NCBI RefSeq assembly: GCF_002909485.1
Contig: NZ_PPXG01000005.1
Location: 1 to 64,000, forward strand
Length of the DNA: 64,000 nucleotides
Direction of reading: 5' to 3'
Source: Stutzerimonas stutzeri
GTDB lineage: Bacteria; Pseudomonadota; Gammaproteobacteria; Pseudomonadales; Pseudomonadaceae
The position numbers were made by a program, and so were the translations under genes. Each line of letters begins with the position of its first letter. Position 1 is the stretch's first letter. This document shows positions 28,455 through 37,880 of the stretch, in pieces. The notes beneath the pieces were generated by a model. It was not told the DNA's origin, searched no databases, and worked only from the letters and a program-made list of their open reading frames with translations.

Positions 28455-30143
28455 ATGCAGCCTGAATTCTGGAATGACAAACGCCCTGCCGGCGTGCCCA
28501 ACGACATCGATCTCGCTGCCTATCGCTCGGTCGTGGAGGTGTTCGAGCGCGCCTGCAAGGCGCACGCCGACCGCCCGGCGTTCAGCAACATGGGCGTGAC
28601 CCTCAGCTATTCCGATCTGGAACGTTACTCCGCCGCGTTCGCCGCCTGGCTGCAGCACCACACCGATCTGCAGCCCGGTGATCGCATCGCCATCCAGATG
28701 CCCAACCTGCTGCAGTACCCGGTCGCGGTGTTCGGCGCGCTGCGTGCGGGGCTCATCGTGGTCAACACCAACCCGTTGTATACCGCGCGGGAGATGCGCC
28801 ACCAGTTTCAGGATTCCGGCGCGCGGGCGCTGGTGTACCTCAATACGTTCGGCAACCACGTGCAGGAGGTGCTGGCCGACACCGCGATCGAGCACCTGAT
28901 CGAGGTGCAGATCGGCGACATGCTGCCGACGTTGCGCGGGGCGCTGGTCAATGCGGCGGTCAAGCATCTGAAGAAGATGGTGCCCGACTACAGCCTGCCG
29001 CAGGCCGTGGCCTTCAAGAACCTGCTGCGCGACGGCGCGCGCCACAGCCTGAAGCCGACGCCGCTCAGCCTGGATGACATCGCTGTGCTGCAGTACACCG
29101 GCGGCACCACGGGTGTGGCCAAGGGCGCCATGCTGACCCACGGCAACCTGGTGGCCAACATGCAGCAGGTGCGGGCGAACATGCAGCAGCTCGACGCCCA
29201 GGGTCACCCGGTGATCCGCGAAGGCCAGGAGGTGATGATCGCCCCACTGCCGCTGTATCACATCTATGCCTTCACGGTTAATTGCATGTGCATGATGGTC
29301 ACCGGCAACCACAACGTGCTGATCACCAACCCGCGAGATATCAATGGCTTCGTCAAGGAGCTGCAGCGCTGGCAGTTCTCCGCCTTCCTCGGCCTCAACA
29401 CCTTGTTCGTCGCGCTGATGGCCCATCCGCAGTTCAAGAAGGTCGACTTCTCCCGCCTCAAGGGCACCAATTCGGGCGGCACCGCGCTGGTTTCGGCGGT
29501 GGCCGAGCGCTGGAAAAGCATGACCGGCTGCACCGTCGTCGAGGGCTACGGCCTGACCGAGACGTCGCCGGTGGTCTGCGCCAATCCTCACGGCGAGCAT
29601 TCGCGGCTGGGTACTGTCGGCCTGCCGGTGCCCGGCACCACGCTGAAAGTCATCGACGACGAGGGCAATGCCCTGCCGCTGGGCGAGCGCGGCGAGTTGT
29701 GCGTGAAGGGACCGCAGGTGATGAAGGGCTACTGGCAGCGCCCCGAGGCGACGGCGGAAGTGCTAGACGAAGAGGGCTGGCTGCGAACCGGTGACATCGC
29801 CGTGATCGACCAGGACGGTTTCGTCAGCATCGTCGACCGCAAGAAGGACCTGATCATCGTCTCGGGCTTCAATGTCTATCCCAACGAGATCGAGGACGTG
29901 GTGATGGCTCATCCCAAGGTGGCAGCCTGCGCCGCCATCGGCGTGGCGGACGAGAAATCCGGCGAGGCGGTCAAGTTGTTCGTCGTGCCGAGCGACCCGA
30001 CGCTGACCCAGGAAGAACTGCACGCCTACTGCCGGGAGAATTTCACCGGATACAAGATGCCGCGCCATTACGTGTTCCGCGATGCATTGCCCATGACACC
30101 GGTCGGCAAGATCCTGCGCCGGGAGCTGCGCGAAAGCGCCTGA
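28455..30143 (+). CDS. fadD2: Long-chain fatty acyl-CoA synthetase FadD2
   Basis: This 562-residue AMP-forming enzyme activates fatty acids to acyl-CoA at the inner membrane. The ATP motif is YTGGTTGVAKGAMLTH, the A5 motif GYGLTETSP, the FACS signature lies in TGDIAVIDQDGFVSIVDRKK and the catalytic Lys in PVGKILRREL near the end. It precedes fadD1, a close paralogue, on the same strand. ATG 28455 follows AAAGAGG; a longer frame reaches into the divergent promoter. Confidence 0.93.
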   Translation: MQPEFWNDKRPAGVPNDIDLAAYRSVVEVFERACKAHADRPAFSNMGVTLSYSDLERYSAAFAAWLQHHTDLQPGDRIAIQMPNLLQYPVAVFGALRAGLIVVNTNPLYTAREMRHQFQDSGARALVYLNTFGNHVQEVLADTAIEHLIEVQIGDMLPTLRGALVNAAVKHLKKMVPDYSLPQAVAFKNLLRDGARHSLKPTPLSLDDIAVLQYTGGTTGVAKGAMLTHGNLVANMQQVRANMQQLDAQGHPVIREGQEVMIAPLPLYHIYAFTVNCMCMMVTGNHNVLITNPRDINGFVKELQRWQFSAFLGLNTLFVALMAHPQFKKVDFSRLKGTNSGGTALVSAVAERWKSMTGCTVVEGYGLTETSPVVCANPHGEHSRLGTVGLPVPGTTLKVIDDEGNALPLGERGELCVKGPQVMKGYWQRPEATAEVLDEEGWLRTGDIAVIDQDGFVSIVDRKKDLIIVSGFNVYPNEIEDVVMAHPKVAACAAIGVADEKSGEAVKLFVVPSDPTLTQEELHAYCRENFTGYKMPRHYVFRDALPMTPVGKILRRELRESA

Positions 30144-30179
30144 TGGCGCGAGCAGGGCGCCTGTCGCAGACAAGGAAGG

Positions 30180-30211
30180 AAGTGACCGGGATATTTGTTC
30201 CGGTCACTTTA
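30180..30211 (+). terminator. Hairpin between fadD2 and fadD1
   Basis: A perfect 10-bp stem (AAGTGACCGG / CCGGTCACTT) with a 10-base loop is followed by a short TTA. It suggests separate transcripts for the two synthetases. Confidence 0.6.
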
Positions 30212-30366
30212 TGTCGAAAGCCTCCTTCGCGGACTCTATTCGCTCCCCGGCAAAGCTGCTAACCTCGGGAACGCTTTTTGCCCGATCAGCGGTACAAAAG
30301 TTAACAAATCACAACAAAACAGCTGCCATCGCGCAGTGATAAAGCGGTTGCTTAGGAGTGGGGTTC

Positions 30367-32058
30367 ATGACCGATAACTTCTGGAAGGATAAGTATCCTG
30401 TTGGGGTCGCCAGCGAGATCAATCCCGACGAGTACCAGAACATCCAGGCTGTGCTCAAACAGTCGTGCGAGCGCTTCGCGGACAAGCCGGCGTTCAGCAA
30501 TCTCGGCAAGACCCTGACCTACGGTGAGCTGTACAAGCTGTCCGGCGATTTCGCCGCCTACCTGCAGCAGAACACCGATCTTCAGCCCGGCGACCGTATT
30601 GCCGTGCAACTGCCCAACCTGATCCAGTACCCCATCGTGGTGTTCGGCGCCATGCGCGCCGGGCTCATCGTGGTCAACACCAACCCGCTGTACACCGCGC
30701 GGGAGATGGAACACCAGTTCAACGACGCCGGCGCCAAGGCGCTGGTCTGCCTGGCCAACATGGCGCACCTGGCCGAGGAAGTGCTGCCCAAGACCGGCAT
30801 CAAGCACGTCGTCATCACCGAAGTCGCCGACATGCTGCCACCGCTCAAGCGCATGCTGATCAACGCGGTGGTTAAGCACGTGAAGAAGATGGTGCCGGCC
30901 TACAGCCTGCCGAAAGCGGTGAAGCTCAACGATGCCCTGGCGCTGGGCCGCGGCAAGGCGGTGCGCGAAGCGTCGCCCAAGAGCGAAGACGTGGCCGTGC
31001 TGCAGTACACCGGCGGCACCACCGGCGTGGCCAAGGGCGCCATGCTGACGCACCGCAACATCGTCGCCAACATGCTGCAGTGCAAGGCGCTGATGGGGTC
31101 GAACCTCAATGACGGCAGCGAGGTGCTGATCGCCCCTCTGCCGCTCTACCACATCTACGCCTTCACCTTTCACTGCATGGCGATGATGCTCAGCGGCAAC
31201 CACAACATCCTGATCTCCAATCCGCGCGACCTGCCGGCGATGATCAAGGACCTGTCGAAGTATCGCTTCAGCGGCTTCGTCGGCCTCAACACGCTGTTCG
31301 TGGCGCTGTGCAACAGCGAAGACTTCCGCAAGCTGGATTTCTCCGCGCTCAAGGTCACCCTGTCGGGCGGCATGGCGCTGCAGCTGGCGACGGCCGAGCG
31401 CTGGAAGCAGGTGACGGGTTGCCCCATCTGCGAAGGCTACGGCCTGACCGAAACCAGCCCGGTGGCCTCGGTCAATCCGATCGAGCACATCCAGATCGGC
31501 ACCATCGGCATTCCGGTTCCTTCGACGCAGTTCAAGGTCATCAATGACGATGGCCAGGATCTGGCGCAAGGCGAGATCGGCGAGCTGTGCATCAAGGGCC
31601 CGCAGGTGATGAAGGGTTACTGGCAGCGCCCCGAGGCCACTGCCGAAGTGATCGACGCCGAAGGTTGGTTCAAGTCGGGCGATATCGGTGTCGTTCAGGA
31701 AGACGGTTACATCCGCATCGTCGACCGCAAGAAGGACATGATTCTGGTCTCCGGTTTCAACGTCTATCCCAACGAGCTGGAAGACGTGCTTGCCGGTCTG
31801 CCAGGGGTGCTGCAGTGCGCCGCCATTGGCGTGCCGGACGAGAAGTCCGGTGAGGCGATCAAGCTGTTCGTGGTGGTCAAGCCGGGGGAGAGCCTGACCA
31901 AGGAACAGGTCATGCAGCACATGCACGATAACCTGACCGGCTACAAGCGCCCGCGCTACGTCGAATTCCGCGACAGTCTGCCGACCACCAACGTGGGCAA
32001 GATCCTGCGTCGGGAATTGCGTGACCAAGAATTGAAGAAGCTCGCCGAAGCGAGCTGA
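30367..32058 (+). CDS. fadD1: Long-chain fatty acyl-CoA synthetase FadD1
   Basis: This 563-residue acyl-CoA synthetase is a tandem paralogue of FadD2 with the same motif set (YTGGTTGVAKGAMLTH, GYGLTETSP, VDRKKDMILVSGFNVYPNE, NVGKILRREL). In P. aeruginosa FadD1 favours longer chains and FadD2 shorter ones; whether that holds here is unknown. It has its own 223-base upstream region and a strong terminator. The start at 30367 follows TTAGGAGTGG. Confidence 0.94.
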   Translation: MTDNFWKDKYPVGVASEINPDEYQNIQAVLKQSCERFADKPAFSNLGKTLTYGELYKLSGDFAAYLQQNTDLQPGDRIAVQLPNLIQYPIVVFGAMRAGLIVVNTNPLYTAREMEHQFNDAGAKALVCLANMAHLAEEVLPKTGIKHVVITEVADMLPPLKRMLINAVVKHVKKMVPAYSLPKAVKLNDALALGRGKAVREASPKSEDVAVLQYTGGTTGVAKGAMLTHRNIVANMLQCKALMGSNLNDGSEVLIAPLPLYHIYAFTFHCMAMMLSGNHNILISNPRDLPAMIKDLSKYRFSGFVGLNTLFVALCNSEDFRKLDFSALKVTLSGGMALQLATAERWKQVTGCPICEGYGLTETSPVASVNPIEHIQIGTIGIPVPSTQFKVINDDGQDLAQGEIGELCIKGPQVMKGYWQRPEATAEVIDAEGWFKSGDIGVVQEDGYIRIVDRKKDMILVSGFNVYPNELEDVLAGLPGVLQCAAIGVPDEKSGEAIKLFVVVKPGESLTKEQVMQHMHDNLTGYKRPRYVEFRDSLPTTNVGKILRRELRDQELKKLAEAS

Positions 32059-32072
32059 TCGAGCCGCACTCC

Positions 32073-32112
32073 AAAAGCCCCGCCAGCTGCACGCTGCGCG
32101 GGGCTTTTTTTT
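32073..32112 (+). terminator. Intrinsic terminator after fadD1
   Basis: The stem GCCCCGC / GCGGGGC, extended by A-T pairs, is followed by eight T residues. Confidence 0.9.
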
Positions 32113-32223
32113 GGTCGATGCTCGCCGCGACGCTAGAAGCCCCGTGCTAGGCACATCTGACGGGCACTGACATGCGTTTTCTGAGAGACCCTTCACGCTG
32201 AAATGTTTTTTTCATCGTAGGGG

Positions 32224-32250
32224 TAAAGTAACCCGAGGATTAGCCGACAA
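32224..32250 (+). promoter_or_regulatory. Sigma-28 (FliA) type promoter of first chemoreceptor
   Basis: TAAA, then exactly 15 bases, then GCCGACAA match the FliA consensus TAAA-N15-GCCGATAA with one mismatch. It lies 66 bases before the start of the chemoreceptor, a gene class normally transcribed by sigma-28. Confidence 0.75.
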
Positions 32251-32316
32251 GCTCTTGCAATACCTAAGTGCCATCACCTTTGGTCGGTGGTCGCTAGTAC
32301 TTCAGAGATAGATGCC

Positions 32317-34002
32317 ATGCTTTCGAATCTTCGACTTCGCGCGAAACTCCTGCTGCTGGCCCTCGGGCCGATCCTGCTCCTGACGATCATGCTCAGCGGC
32401 ATCGCCGTGTATAAGCTGCGTAACCTTGCCGAGGAGCAGGAGGAGCACACCCGACAGAGCCTGATCAGCGACCGCCGTGCCGAACTGCAGAACTACGTGC
32501 AGCTCGCGCGCAATGCGCTGGCGCCGATCTACGACGCCTCGGCCGACGGCGACATGCAGGCGCGCGACCAGGCAGTGGCGATCCTCGAGCGCCTGTCGTA
32601 CGGCAAGGACGGCTATTTCTGGGGCTATGACGACAAGTCCGTGCGCGTTCTGGACGGCAACACCCGCGACAAGATCGGCCAGAGCTTCTACGACTTCCGC
32701 GACCCGAATGGCGTCTATGCCATCCGTGAGCTGGTGGCGGCGACGCAGAACGGCAGCCATTACGTCGATTACAGCTTCGGGCTGGCCGCCAGCAGTACCC
32801 TGGTGCCCAAGGTCGGTTATGCCGAGTACCTGCCGAAGTGGAAGCTGGCATTCGGCACCTCGCTCAACCTCGACGACGTCGAGCGCGACGTCGAAGAGGC
32901 GCACGCCGAGTTCCAGCAGCGCATCGATGTTCTGGTGACCATCATGCTCGGCTCGGCCGCGGCGCTGCTGGTACTGATGGCGATTCTCGCGGTGTTCATG
33001 AGCAACGCCGTACTGCGGCCGCTGCTGCTGATCAAAGTCCGTCTGGACGACATGGCACAGGGCGAGGGCGACCTCACACATCGCCTGCCGGTTACCAGCA
33101 AGGACGAACTCGGTGAACTGGCCGGCGCCTTCAACCGCTTCGTCGAGAAGATTCATCTGCTGGTACGCCAGGTCGCCGGTACCACCACCGAGCTGACCGG
33201 CATGGTGGGCGCGGTGGCCAGCCAGGCGCAGCGTTCCGAGCAGGCCATGGCCAGCCAGCGACACGAAACCGACCAGGTCGCCACCGCGATCAACGAGATG
33301 TCCGCCGCCGCCCACGAAGTGGCGATGAGCGCCCAGCGTGCGGCCGAGGCGGCGCGCGAGACCGATCAGCAGGGCGTCGCCGCCAAGCAGGTGGTGGACC
33401 AGAGCATTCGCCAGATCCACGAGCTGGTGGGCGAGTTGCGCGGCAGTGGCGAGTCGCTGGAAGGTCTGCAGCAGGACGTGAAAGGCATCGTCGGCGTACT
33501 CGACGTGATCCGCGCCATTGCCGAGCAGACCAACCTGCTGGCGCTCAACGCCGCCATCGAGGCAGCCCGTGCCGGCGAGGCCGGACGCGGTTTCGCCGTG
33601 GTCGCCGATGAAGTCCGGGCGCTGGCCAGTCGCACCCAGCAGAGTACCGGCGAGATCCAGAACATGATCGATCGCCTGCAGGGCGCAACGTCGCACACGG
33701 TCAGCACCATGCTGCGCGCTGGCGAGACGGGCGAGAGCACCCGCGATCATGCCAACCAGGCCGGCGAGTCGCTGGATGCGATTTCCGCCCTGATCGGCAC
33801 CATCAATTCGATGAACGCGCAGATCGCCGCCGCAGCCGAAGAGCAGACCGCCGTGGCCGAGGAAATCAACCGCAGCGTGCACCACATCGCCGATGCGGTG
33901 GACGGCGTCGCCAGTGACGCGGCGCAGGGTGCTCAGACTGCACGTGAACTCAATGGCCTGGCCGATCAGCTGCAGGGCCTGGTGGGGCAGTTCCGCATCT
34001 GA
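32317..34002 (+). CDS. Methyl-accepting chemotaxis protein, sCache type (first of pair)
   Basis: This 561-residue membrane receptor has TM1 at about 10-31, a periplasmic single Cache_2 domain (about 35-185, with [11 protein letters not shown] and [13 protein letters not shown]), TM2 at about 190-213, a HAMP domain and a long cytoplasmic signalling hairpin. No C-terminal NWETF-type pentapeptide is present. Length and architecture resemble CtpM (PA2652), a malate receptor, so an organic acid ligand is possible. MLSNLRL at 32317 is chosen because the neighbouring paralogue starts identically. Confidence 0.92.
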   Translation: MLSNLRLRAKLLLLALGPILLLTIMLSGIAVYKLRNLAEEQEEHTRQSLISDRRAELQNYVQLARNALAPIYDASADGDMQARDQAVAILERLSYGKDGYFWGYDDKSVRVLDGNTRDKIGQSFYDFRDPNGVYAIRELVAATQNGSHYVDYSFGLAASSTLVPKVGYAEYLPKWKLAFGTSLNLDDVERDVEEAHAEFQQRIDVLVTIMLGSAAALLVLMAILAVFMSNAVLRPLLLIKVRLDDMAQGEGDLTHRLPVTSKDELGELAGAFNRFVEKIHLLVRQVAGTTTELTGMVGAVASQAQRSEQAMASQRHETDQVATAINEMSAAAHEVAMSAQRAAEAARETDQQGVAAKQVVDQSIRQIHELVGELRGSGESLEGLQQDVKGIVGVLDVIRAIAEQTNLLALNAAIEAARAGEAGRGFAVVADEVRALASRTQQSTGEIQNMIDRLQGATSHTVSTMLRAGETGESTRDHANQAGESLDAISALIGTINSMNAQIAAAAEEQTAVAEEINRSVHHIADAVDGVASDAAQGAQTARELNGLADQLQGLVGQFRI

Positions 34003-34037
34003 CTGAAAATCTGCCAGCCGCTCTGGAATGGGCAATA

Positions 34038-34070
34038 GCGAAACCCTGCTTGGCAGGGTTTCGCTGTTTT
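34038..34070 (+). terminator. Intrinsic terminator between chemoreceptor genes
   Basis: A perfect 12-bp stem (GCGAAACCCTGC / GCAGGGTTTCGC, loop TTG) is followed by TGTTTT. Confidence 0.85.
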
Positions 34071-34075
34071 CGGAG

Positions 34076-34102
34076 TAAAGAAATAATCCCTGGGGACGAC
34101 AA
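34076..34102 (+). promoter_or_regulatory. Sigma-28-like promoter of second chemoreceptor
   Basis: TAAA, 15 bases, then GACGACAA resembles the FliA consensus with two mismatches in the -10 element and exact spacing. It directly follows the terminator of the first receptor. Confidence 0.6.
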
Positions 34103-34194
34103 CGAGGGAGGTGCTGCGTTGTTTGGCGCTTAAGTCACGCCTGTTTTCGGTCGCAGTTTTCTTGCTCAATATGTGCCTACAAGGATGGATCAGA

Positions 34195-35880
34195 ATGCTC
34201 TCCAATCTTCGTTTGCGAATGAAGCTGCTGCTACTCACGCTAGGTCCTATTCTTCTGCTTACGATCCTGCTCAGCGGCATCGCGGTCTATGAACTGCGAG
34301 CACTTGCCGAACAGCAGGAAGAACACACTCGAAACAGCCTCATTCAGGATCGCCGTGCCGAGCTCAAGCACTACGTCGAGCTTGCGAACAAGGCCATCGG
34401 GCCGATCTATGACCGTTCCGCTGAGGGCGACCTGCAGGCACGCGATCAAGCCGTGGCCATTCTCGAGCGCCTGGCTTATGGCAAGGATGGCTATTTTTGG
34501 GGTTATGACACCCAGACCGTACGCATCCTGCAGGGCAACACCAAGGACAAGATCGGTCAGAGCTTCTACGACTACCGCGACCCCAATGGCGTCTATGCCA
34601 TTCGCGAGCTGGTCCGTGCCGGGCAGGACGGCAGCCATTACGTCGACTACAGTTTCGTGCTCGGCGACAGCAGCGTGCTGGTGCCCAAGGTCGGCTACGC
34701 GGAGTTCCTGCCGAAGTGGAAGATGGTCTTCGGCACATCCCTCAACCTCGACGGGGTCGAGCGTGACGTACAGGCTGCCCGTGCGGAGTTCCAGCAGCGC
34801 ATCGATGGTTTGGTAGTCATCATGCTTGTCTCGGCTCTCGTGCTGCTGGCGCTCATGGCGCTGCTGGCCATTTTTATGAGCAACGCTTTGCTCCGTCCAC
34901 TGCTGCTGATCAAGCGCAACCTGGACGACATGGCCCAAGGCGACGGCGACCTCACCCATCGCCTACCTGTTACCAGCCGGGATGAACTGGGCGAGCTGGC
35001 CATGTCTTTCAACCGCTTCGTCGAGAAGATTCACTCGCTGGTGCAGCAGGTCGCTGGAACCACTACGCAGCTGAGTGGCCTGGTCGGTGCGGTAGCCAGC
35101 CAGGCACAGCGTTCGGAGCAGGCCATGGCCGACCAGCGCAGCGAGACCGATCAGGTCGCCACGGCCATCAACGAGATGTCCGCTGCCGCCCATGAGGTCG
35201 CCATGAGCGCGCAGCGTGCCGCCGAGGCGGCGCGTGAAACGGATCAGCAGGGTGTTGCCGCCAAGCAGGTAGTCGACCAGAGCATCCGTCAGATCCACGA
35301 ATTGGTGGGTGAGCTGCGTGGCAGTGGTGAGTCGCTGGATGGGTTGCAACAGGACGTGAAGGGGATTGTCGGCGTGCTCGATGTGATCCGCGCAATCGCC
35401 GAGCAGACCAACCTGCTGGCACTCAACGCAGCCATCGAGGCGGCACGAGCCGGTGAGGCCGGACGTGGTTTCGCCGTGGTCGCGGACGAGGTGCGTGCGC
35501 TGGCCAGCCGCACCCAGCAGAGCACTGGCGAGATCCAGGGCATGATCGACCGGCTGCAGAGCGCGACCTCGAACACCGTCTCCACCATGCTGCGTGCCGG
35601 CGAAAAGGGCGAGAGCACTCGCAACCACGCCAATCAGGCCGGTGAGTCGCTGGATGCGATCTCAGCGTTGATCGGCACGATCAACTCGATGAATGCGCAG
35701 ATCGCTGCTGCGGCCGAAGAGCAGACCGCCGTGGCCGAGGAGATCAATCGCAGCGTGCACCACATTGCCGATGCGGTAGACGGCGTCGCCAGTGACGCGG
35801 CGCAGGGCGCGCAAACCTCGCGCGAACTCAATGGCCTGGCCGAGCGCTTGCAGAAGCTGGTGGGTCAGTTCCGTATCTGA
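34195..35880 (+). CDS. Methyl-accepting chemotaxis protein, sCache type (second of pair)
   Basis: This receptor has the same length (561) and layout as its upstream neighbour and is clearly a tandem duplicate. The signalling domain from about residue 290 onward is almost identical, while the periplasmic domain differs more (for example [14 protein letters not shown] against [14 protein letters not shown]), so the ligand range may have shifted. AAGGAT precedes ATG 34195. A longer frame starting 28 codons upstream contains an extra hydrophobic stretch and seems unlikely. Confidence 0.92.
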   Translation: MLSNLRLRMKLLLLTLGPILLLTILLSGIAVYELRALAEQQEEHTRNSLIQDRRAELKHYVELANKAIGPIYDRSAEGDLQARDQAVAILERLAYGKDGYFWGYDTQTVRILQGNTKDKIGQSFYDYRDPNGVYAIRELVRAGQDGSHYVDYSFVLGDSSVLVPKVGYAEFLPKWKMVFGTSLNLDGVERDVQAARAEFQQRIDGLVVIMLVSALVLLALMALLAIFMSNALLRPLLLIKRNLDDMAQGDGDLTHRLPVTSRDELGELAMSFNRFVEKIHSLVQQVAGTTTQLSGLVGAVASQAQRSEQAMADQRSETDQVATAINEMSAAAHEVAMSAQRAAEAARETDQQGVAAKQVVDQSIRQIHELVGELRGSGESLDGLQQDVKGIVGVLDVIRAIAEQTNLLALNAAIEAARAGEAGRGFAVVADEVRALASRTQQSTGEIQGMIDRLQSATSNTVSTMLRAGEKGESTRNHANQAGESLDAISALIGTINSMNAQIAAAAEEQTAVAEEINRSVHHIADAVDGVASDAAQGAQTSRELNGLAERLQKLVGQFRI

Positions 35881-35894
35881 TCCGGGCTGTTTCA

Positions 35895-35919
35895 GGCGGC
35901 AGGTGCAATGCCTGCCGCC
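35895..35919 (+). terminator. Hairpin after second chemoreceptor gene
   Basis: A perfect 9-bp stem (GGCGGCAGG / CCTGCCGCC, 7-base loop) lies 14 bases past the stop. No T-run follows. Confidence 0.45.
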
Positions 35920-35982
35920 CTGTCGGGCAGGCCTGGCCGGCACTCCGGCTCATGGCTCGGTTTCTGTCGTATCCAAGACCGC

Positions 35983-36009
35983 TAAATATAGGTTCCCTTA
36001 TCCCGATCA
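35983..36009 (+). promoter_or_regulatory. Weak sigma-28-like motif upstream of aminopeptidase gene
   Basis: TAAA, 15 bases, then CCCGATCA partly fits the FliA consensus (TAAA-N15-GCCGATAA). The ATG is 150 bases away, and this enzyme class is not known to be flagellar-regulated, so it may be chance. Confidence 0.25.
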
Positions 36010-36158
36010 ATGGTGCTACCGGTTGGCGGTTGTCTCAGAACCGAGACGGCGACCGTTCGGTCTAGCTCCCTATGGCCGCGTCCGCTTAATGCCGTAGGGG
36101 ACGATGGCGCAAGCCACAGGCGGCCTGCCCATCAATCCGTTGCAAGGATGAGTTACCC

Positions 36159-37763
36159 ATGCACAAGAAAAACAATGCTGTTCGGGTAGTTGCTTCTCTC
36201 GCATTGATCGTCAGCAGTGCCGCCTTGGCTGCACCGCAGGTCGATACCGCACAATTCAACGACTTCTGGACGCCAGACAAGCCCAATGCGGCGCTGTGTC
36301 GTTCTCCGCTATTGGTCGGCACGCCGGTCGGTTTGCCGCGCTGCATGCAGGCGAGCAACGTCATGAAGCATCTTGAGGCGCTGCAAGATATCGCCGCGCT
36401 CAATGACGGCAATCGCGCGTCTGGTCAGCCCGGCTATCAGGCGTCTATCGATTACGTTCGCAGTCGCCTCCAGCGCGCCGGCTATCGGGTCGAGATACAG
36501 GCCTTTCCCTTCCTCGCCTTCTATCCGGTCAGCCCCGGAACGCTGAGCGCCGTGGCGCCGCAGCCGGCGCAGTACGTATGGGAGGAAGACTTCTCCTATG
36601 CCGACCAGACCGATCCTGGCAACGTCACCGCACCTGTGGTGCCCGTAGACCTTGCACTCGGCGCCGGCAATACCTCCACCAGTGGCTGCGAGCCCGAGGA
36701 TTTCGCCGGCTTCCCGGCCGGGGCCATCGCGTTGATGCAGCGCGGCACCTGTCCGTTCGGGCAGAAGGCGACCAATGCCGCGGCGGCCGGTGCGGCGGGG
36801 GCAATCATCTTCAATCAGGGCGACACCGAGGACCGCAAGGGGCTACTGGTTGCGACTCTGGGCGAGGACTACAGCGGCGGCATTCCGGTGATGTTCTCGA
36901 CCTACGACAACGGCGTTGCGTGGGCGCAGACCGCTGGCTTGCAGCTGAGCATGAACGTCGATGTGGTGCGCGAGCAGACCGAAACCTACAACCTGCTGGC
37001 CGAAACGCGCCGCGGTGACCCGAGCAACGTGATCATGGTCGGCGCGCATCTGGATTCGGTGTTCGAAGGCGCCGGCATCAACGACAACGGTTCCGGCAGC
37101 GCGGCATTGCTGGAAATGGCGCTGCTGATGAGCAAGGCCCGGCCGGAGAACAAGGTGCGTTTCGCCTGGTGGGGGGCGGAGGAGTCCGGCCTGGTCGGCT
37201 CGACCTACTACGTCACGCAGTTGCCGGATGAGCAAAAGCGGCGCATCAAGGCCTACCTGAACGTCGACATGATCGGTTCACCGAACTACGGCAACTTCAT
37301 CTATGACGGCGACGGCTCCGACTTCGGCCTGCAGGGACCACCCGGCTCGGGCGCCATCGAACGTCTGCTGCGCACCTACTTCCAGCTGCGCAATGCGCCT
37401 TCGGAAGGCACCGAGATCGACTTCCGCTCCGACTACGCACAGTTCTTCGAGGACGGTATCGCCTTCGGCGGACTGTTCACCGGTGCCGAGGACATCAAGA
37501 CCGAGGAGCAGGCGCAGCGTTATGGCGGCGTCGCCGGGGAATCGTTCGACCAGTGCTATCACACGCCGTGCGACAACCTGGGCAACATCTCAACCGAAGC
37601 CCTGGAGTTGCATGGCGATGCGCTGGCCTTCGCCACCAGCTGGCTCTCGCTGTCGACCAAGATGATCGATGACGAGATCGCCGCAGCGGCCGAGCAGAGC
37701 ATCGGCACCATGCGAATCCAGCAAGTGCAGGAGAAGTCGCGCTGGGGTCACTGGATCCGTTGA
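36159..37763 (+). CDS. Secreted M28 leucine aminopeptidase, PaAP-like
   Basis: This 534-residue exported zinc aminopeptidase resembles P. aeruginosa PaAP (536 residues). A signal peptide covers about residues 1-24. A PA domain is inserted at about 150-265. The two-zinc site is complete: His297, Asp309, Glu342, Asp370 and His468, with catalytic Glu341 in WGAEESG; these are each one residue off PaAP numbering as I remember it. It releases N-terminal residues, preferably Leu, from peptides outside the cell. AAGGATGA precedes the ATG. The gene is monocistronic. Confidence 0.92.
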   Translation: MHKKNNAVRVVASLALIVSSAALAAPQVDTAQFNDFWTPDKPNAALCRSPLLVGTPVGLPRCMQASNVMKHLEALQDIAALNDGNRASGQPGYQASIDYVRSRLQRAGYRVEIQAFPFLAFYPVSPGTLSAVAPQPAQYVWEEDFSYADQTDPGNVTAPVVPVDLALGAGNTSTSGCEPEDFAGFPAGAIALMQRGTCPFGQKATNAAAAGAAGAIIFNQGDTEDRKGLLVATLGEDYSGGIPVMFSTYDNGVAWAQTAGLQLSMNVDVVREQTETYNLLAETRRGDPSNVIMVGAHLDSVFEGAGINDNGSGSAALLEMALLMSKARPENKVRFAWWGAEESGLVGSTYYVTQLPDEQKRRIKAYLNVDMIGSPNYGNFIYDGDGSDFGLQGPPGSGAIERLLRTYFQLRNAPSEGTEIDFRSDYAQFFEDGIAFGGLFTGAEDIKTEEQAQRYGGVAGESFDQCYHTPCDNLGNISTEALELHGDALAFATSWLSLSTKMIDDEIAAAAEQSIGTMRIQQVQEKSRWGHWIR

Positions 37764-37773
37764 TCGCCTGAAT

Positions 37774-37797
37774 ACCGCGCCGGCTAGCCGGCGCGGT
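37774..37797 (+). terminator. Perfect 24-base palindrome after aminopeptidase gene
   Basis: Half-site ACCGCGCCGGCT and its exact complement form an uninterrupted 24-base palindrome that starts 11 bases after the stop. It is probably an RNA hairpin ending the transcript, although no T-run follows. Confidence 0.5.
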
Positions 37798-37880
37798 CCC
37801 CTCCAAGTATCCCTTTCCCTTCGGCCCGCCGGGCAAATCTGCGACAATCGCGCTCTTCTCGAATTGCCCCACGGCTGTCC

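Noticed and set aside
28191-29600. 469-codon open frame antisense to fadD2
   Set aside because: High-GC shadow of a strong acyl-CoA synthetase gene; no domain and no ribosome binding site.
30352-32196. 614-codon open frame antisense to fadD1
   Set aside because: The frame mirrors the fadD1 codon bias and covers the fadD1 terminator; the sense gene has all family motifs.
32302-34035. 577-codon open frame antisense to the first chemoreceptor
   Set aside because: Shadow of a repetitive coiled-coil gene; no recognisable protein features.
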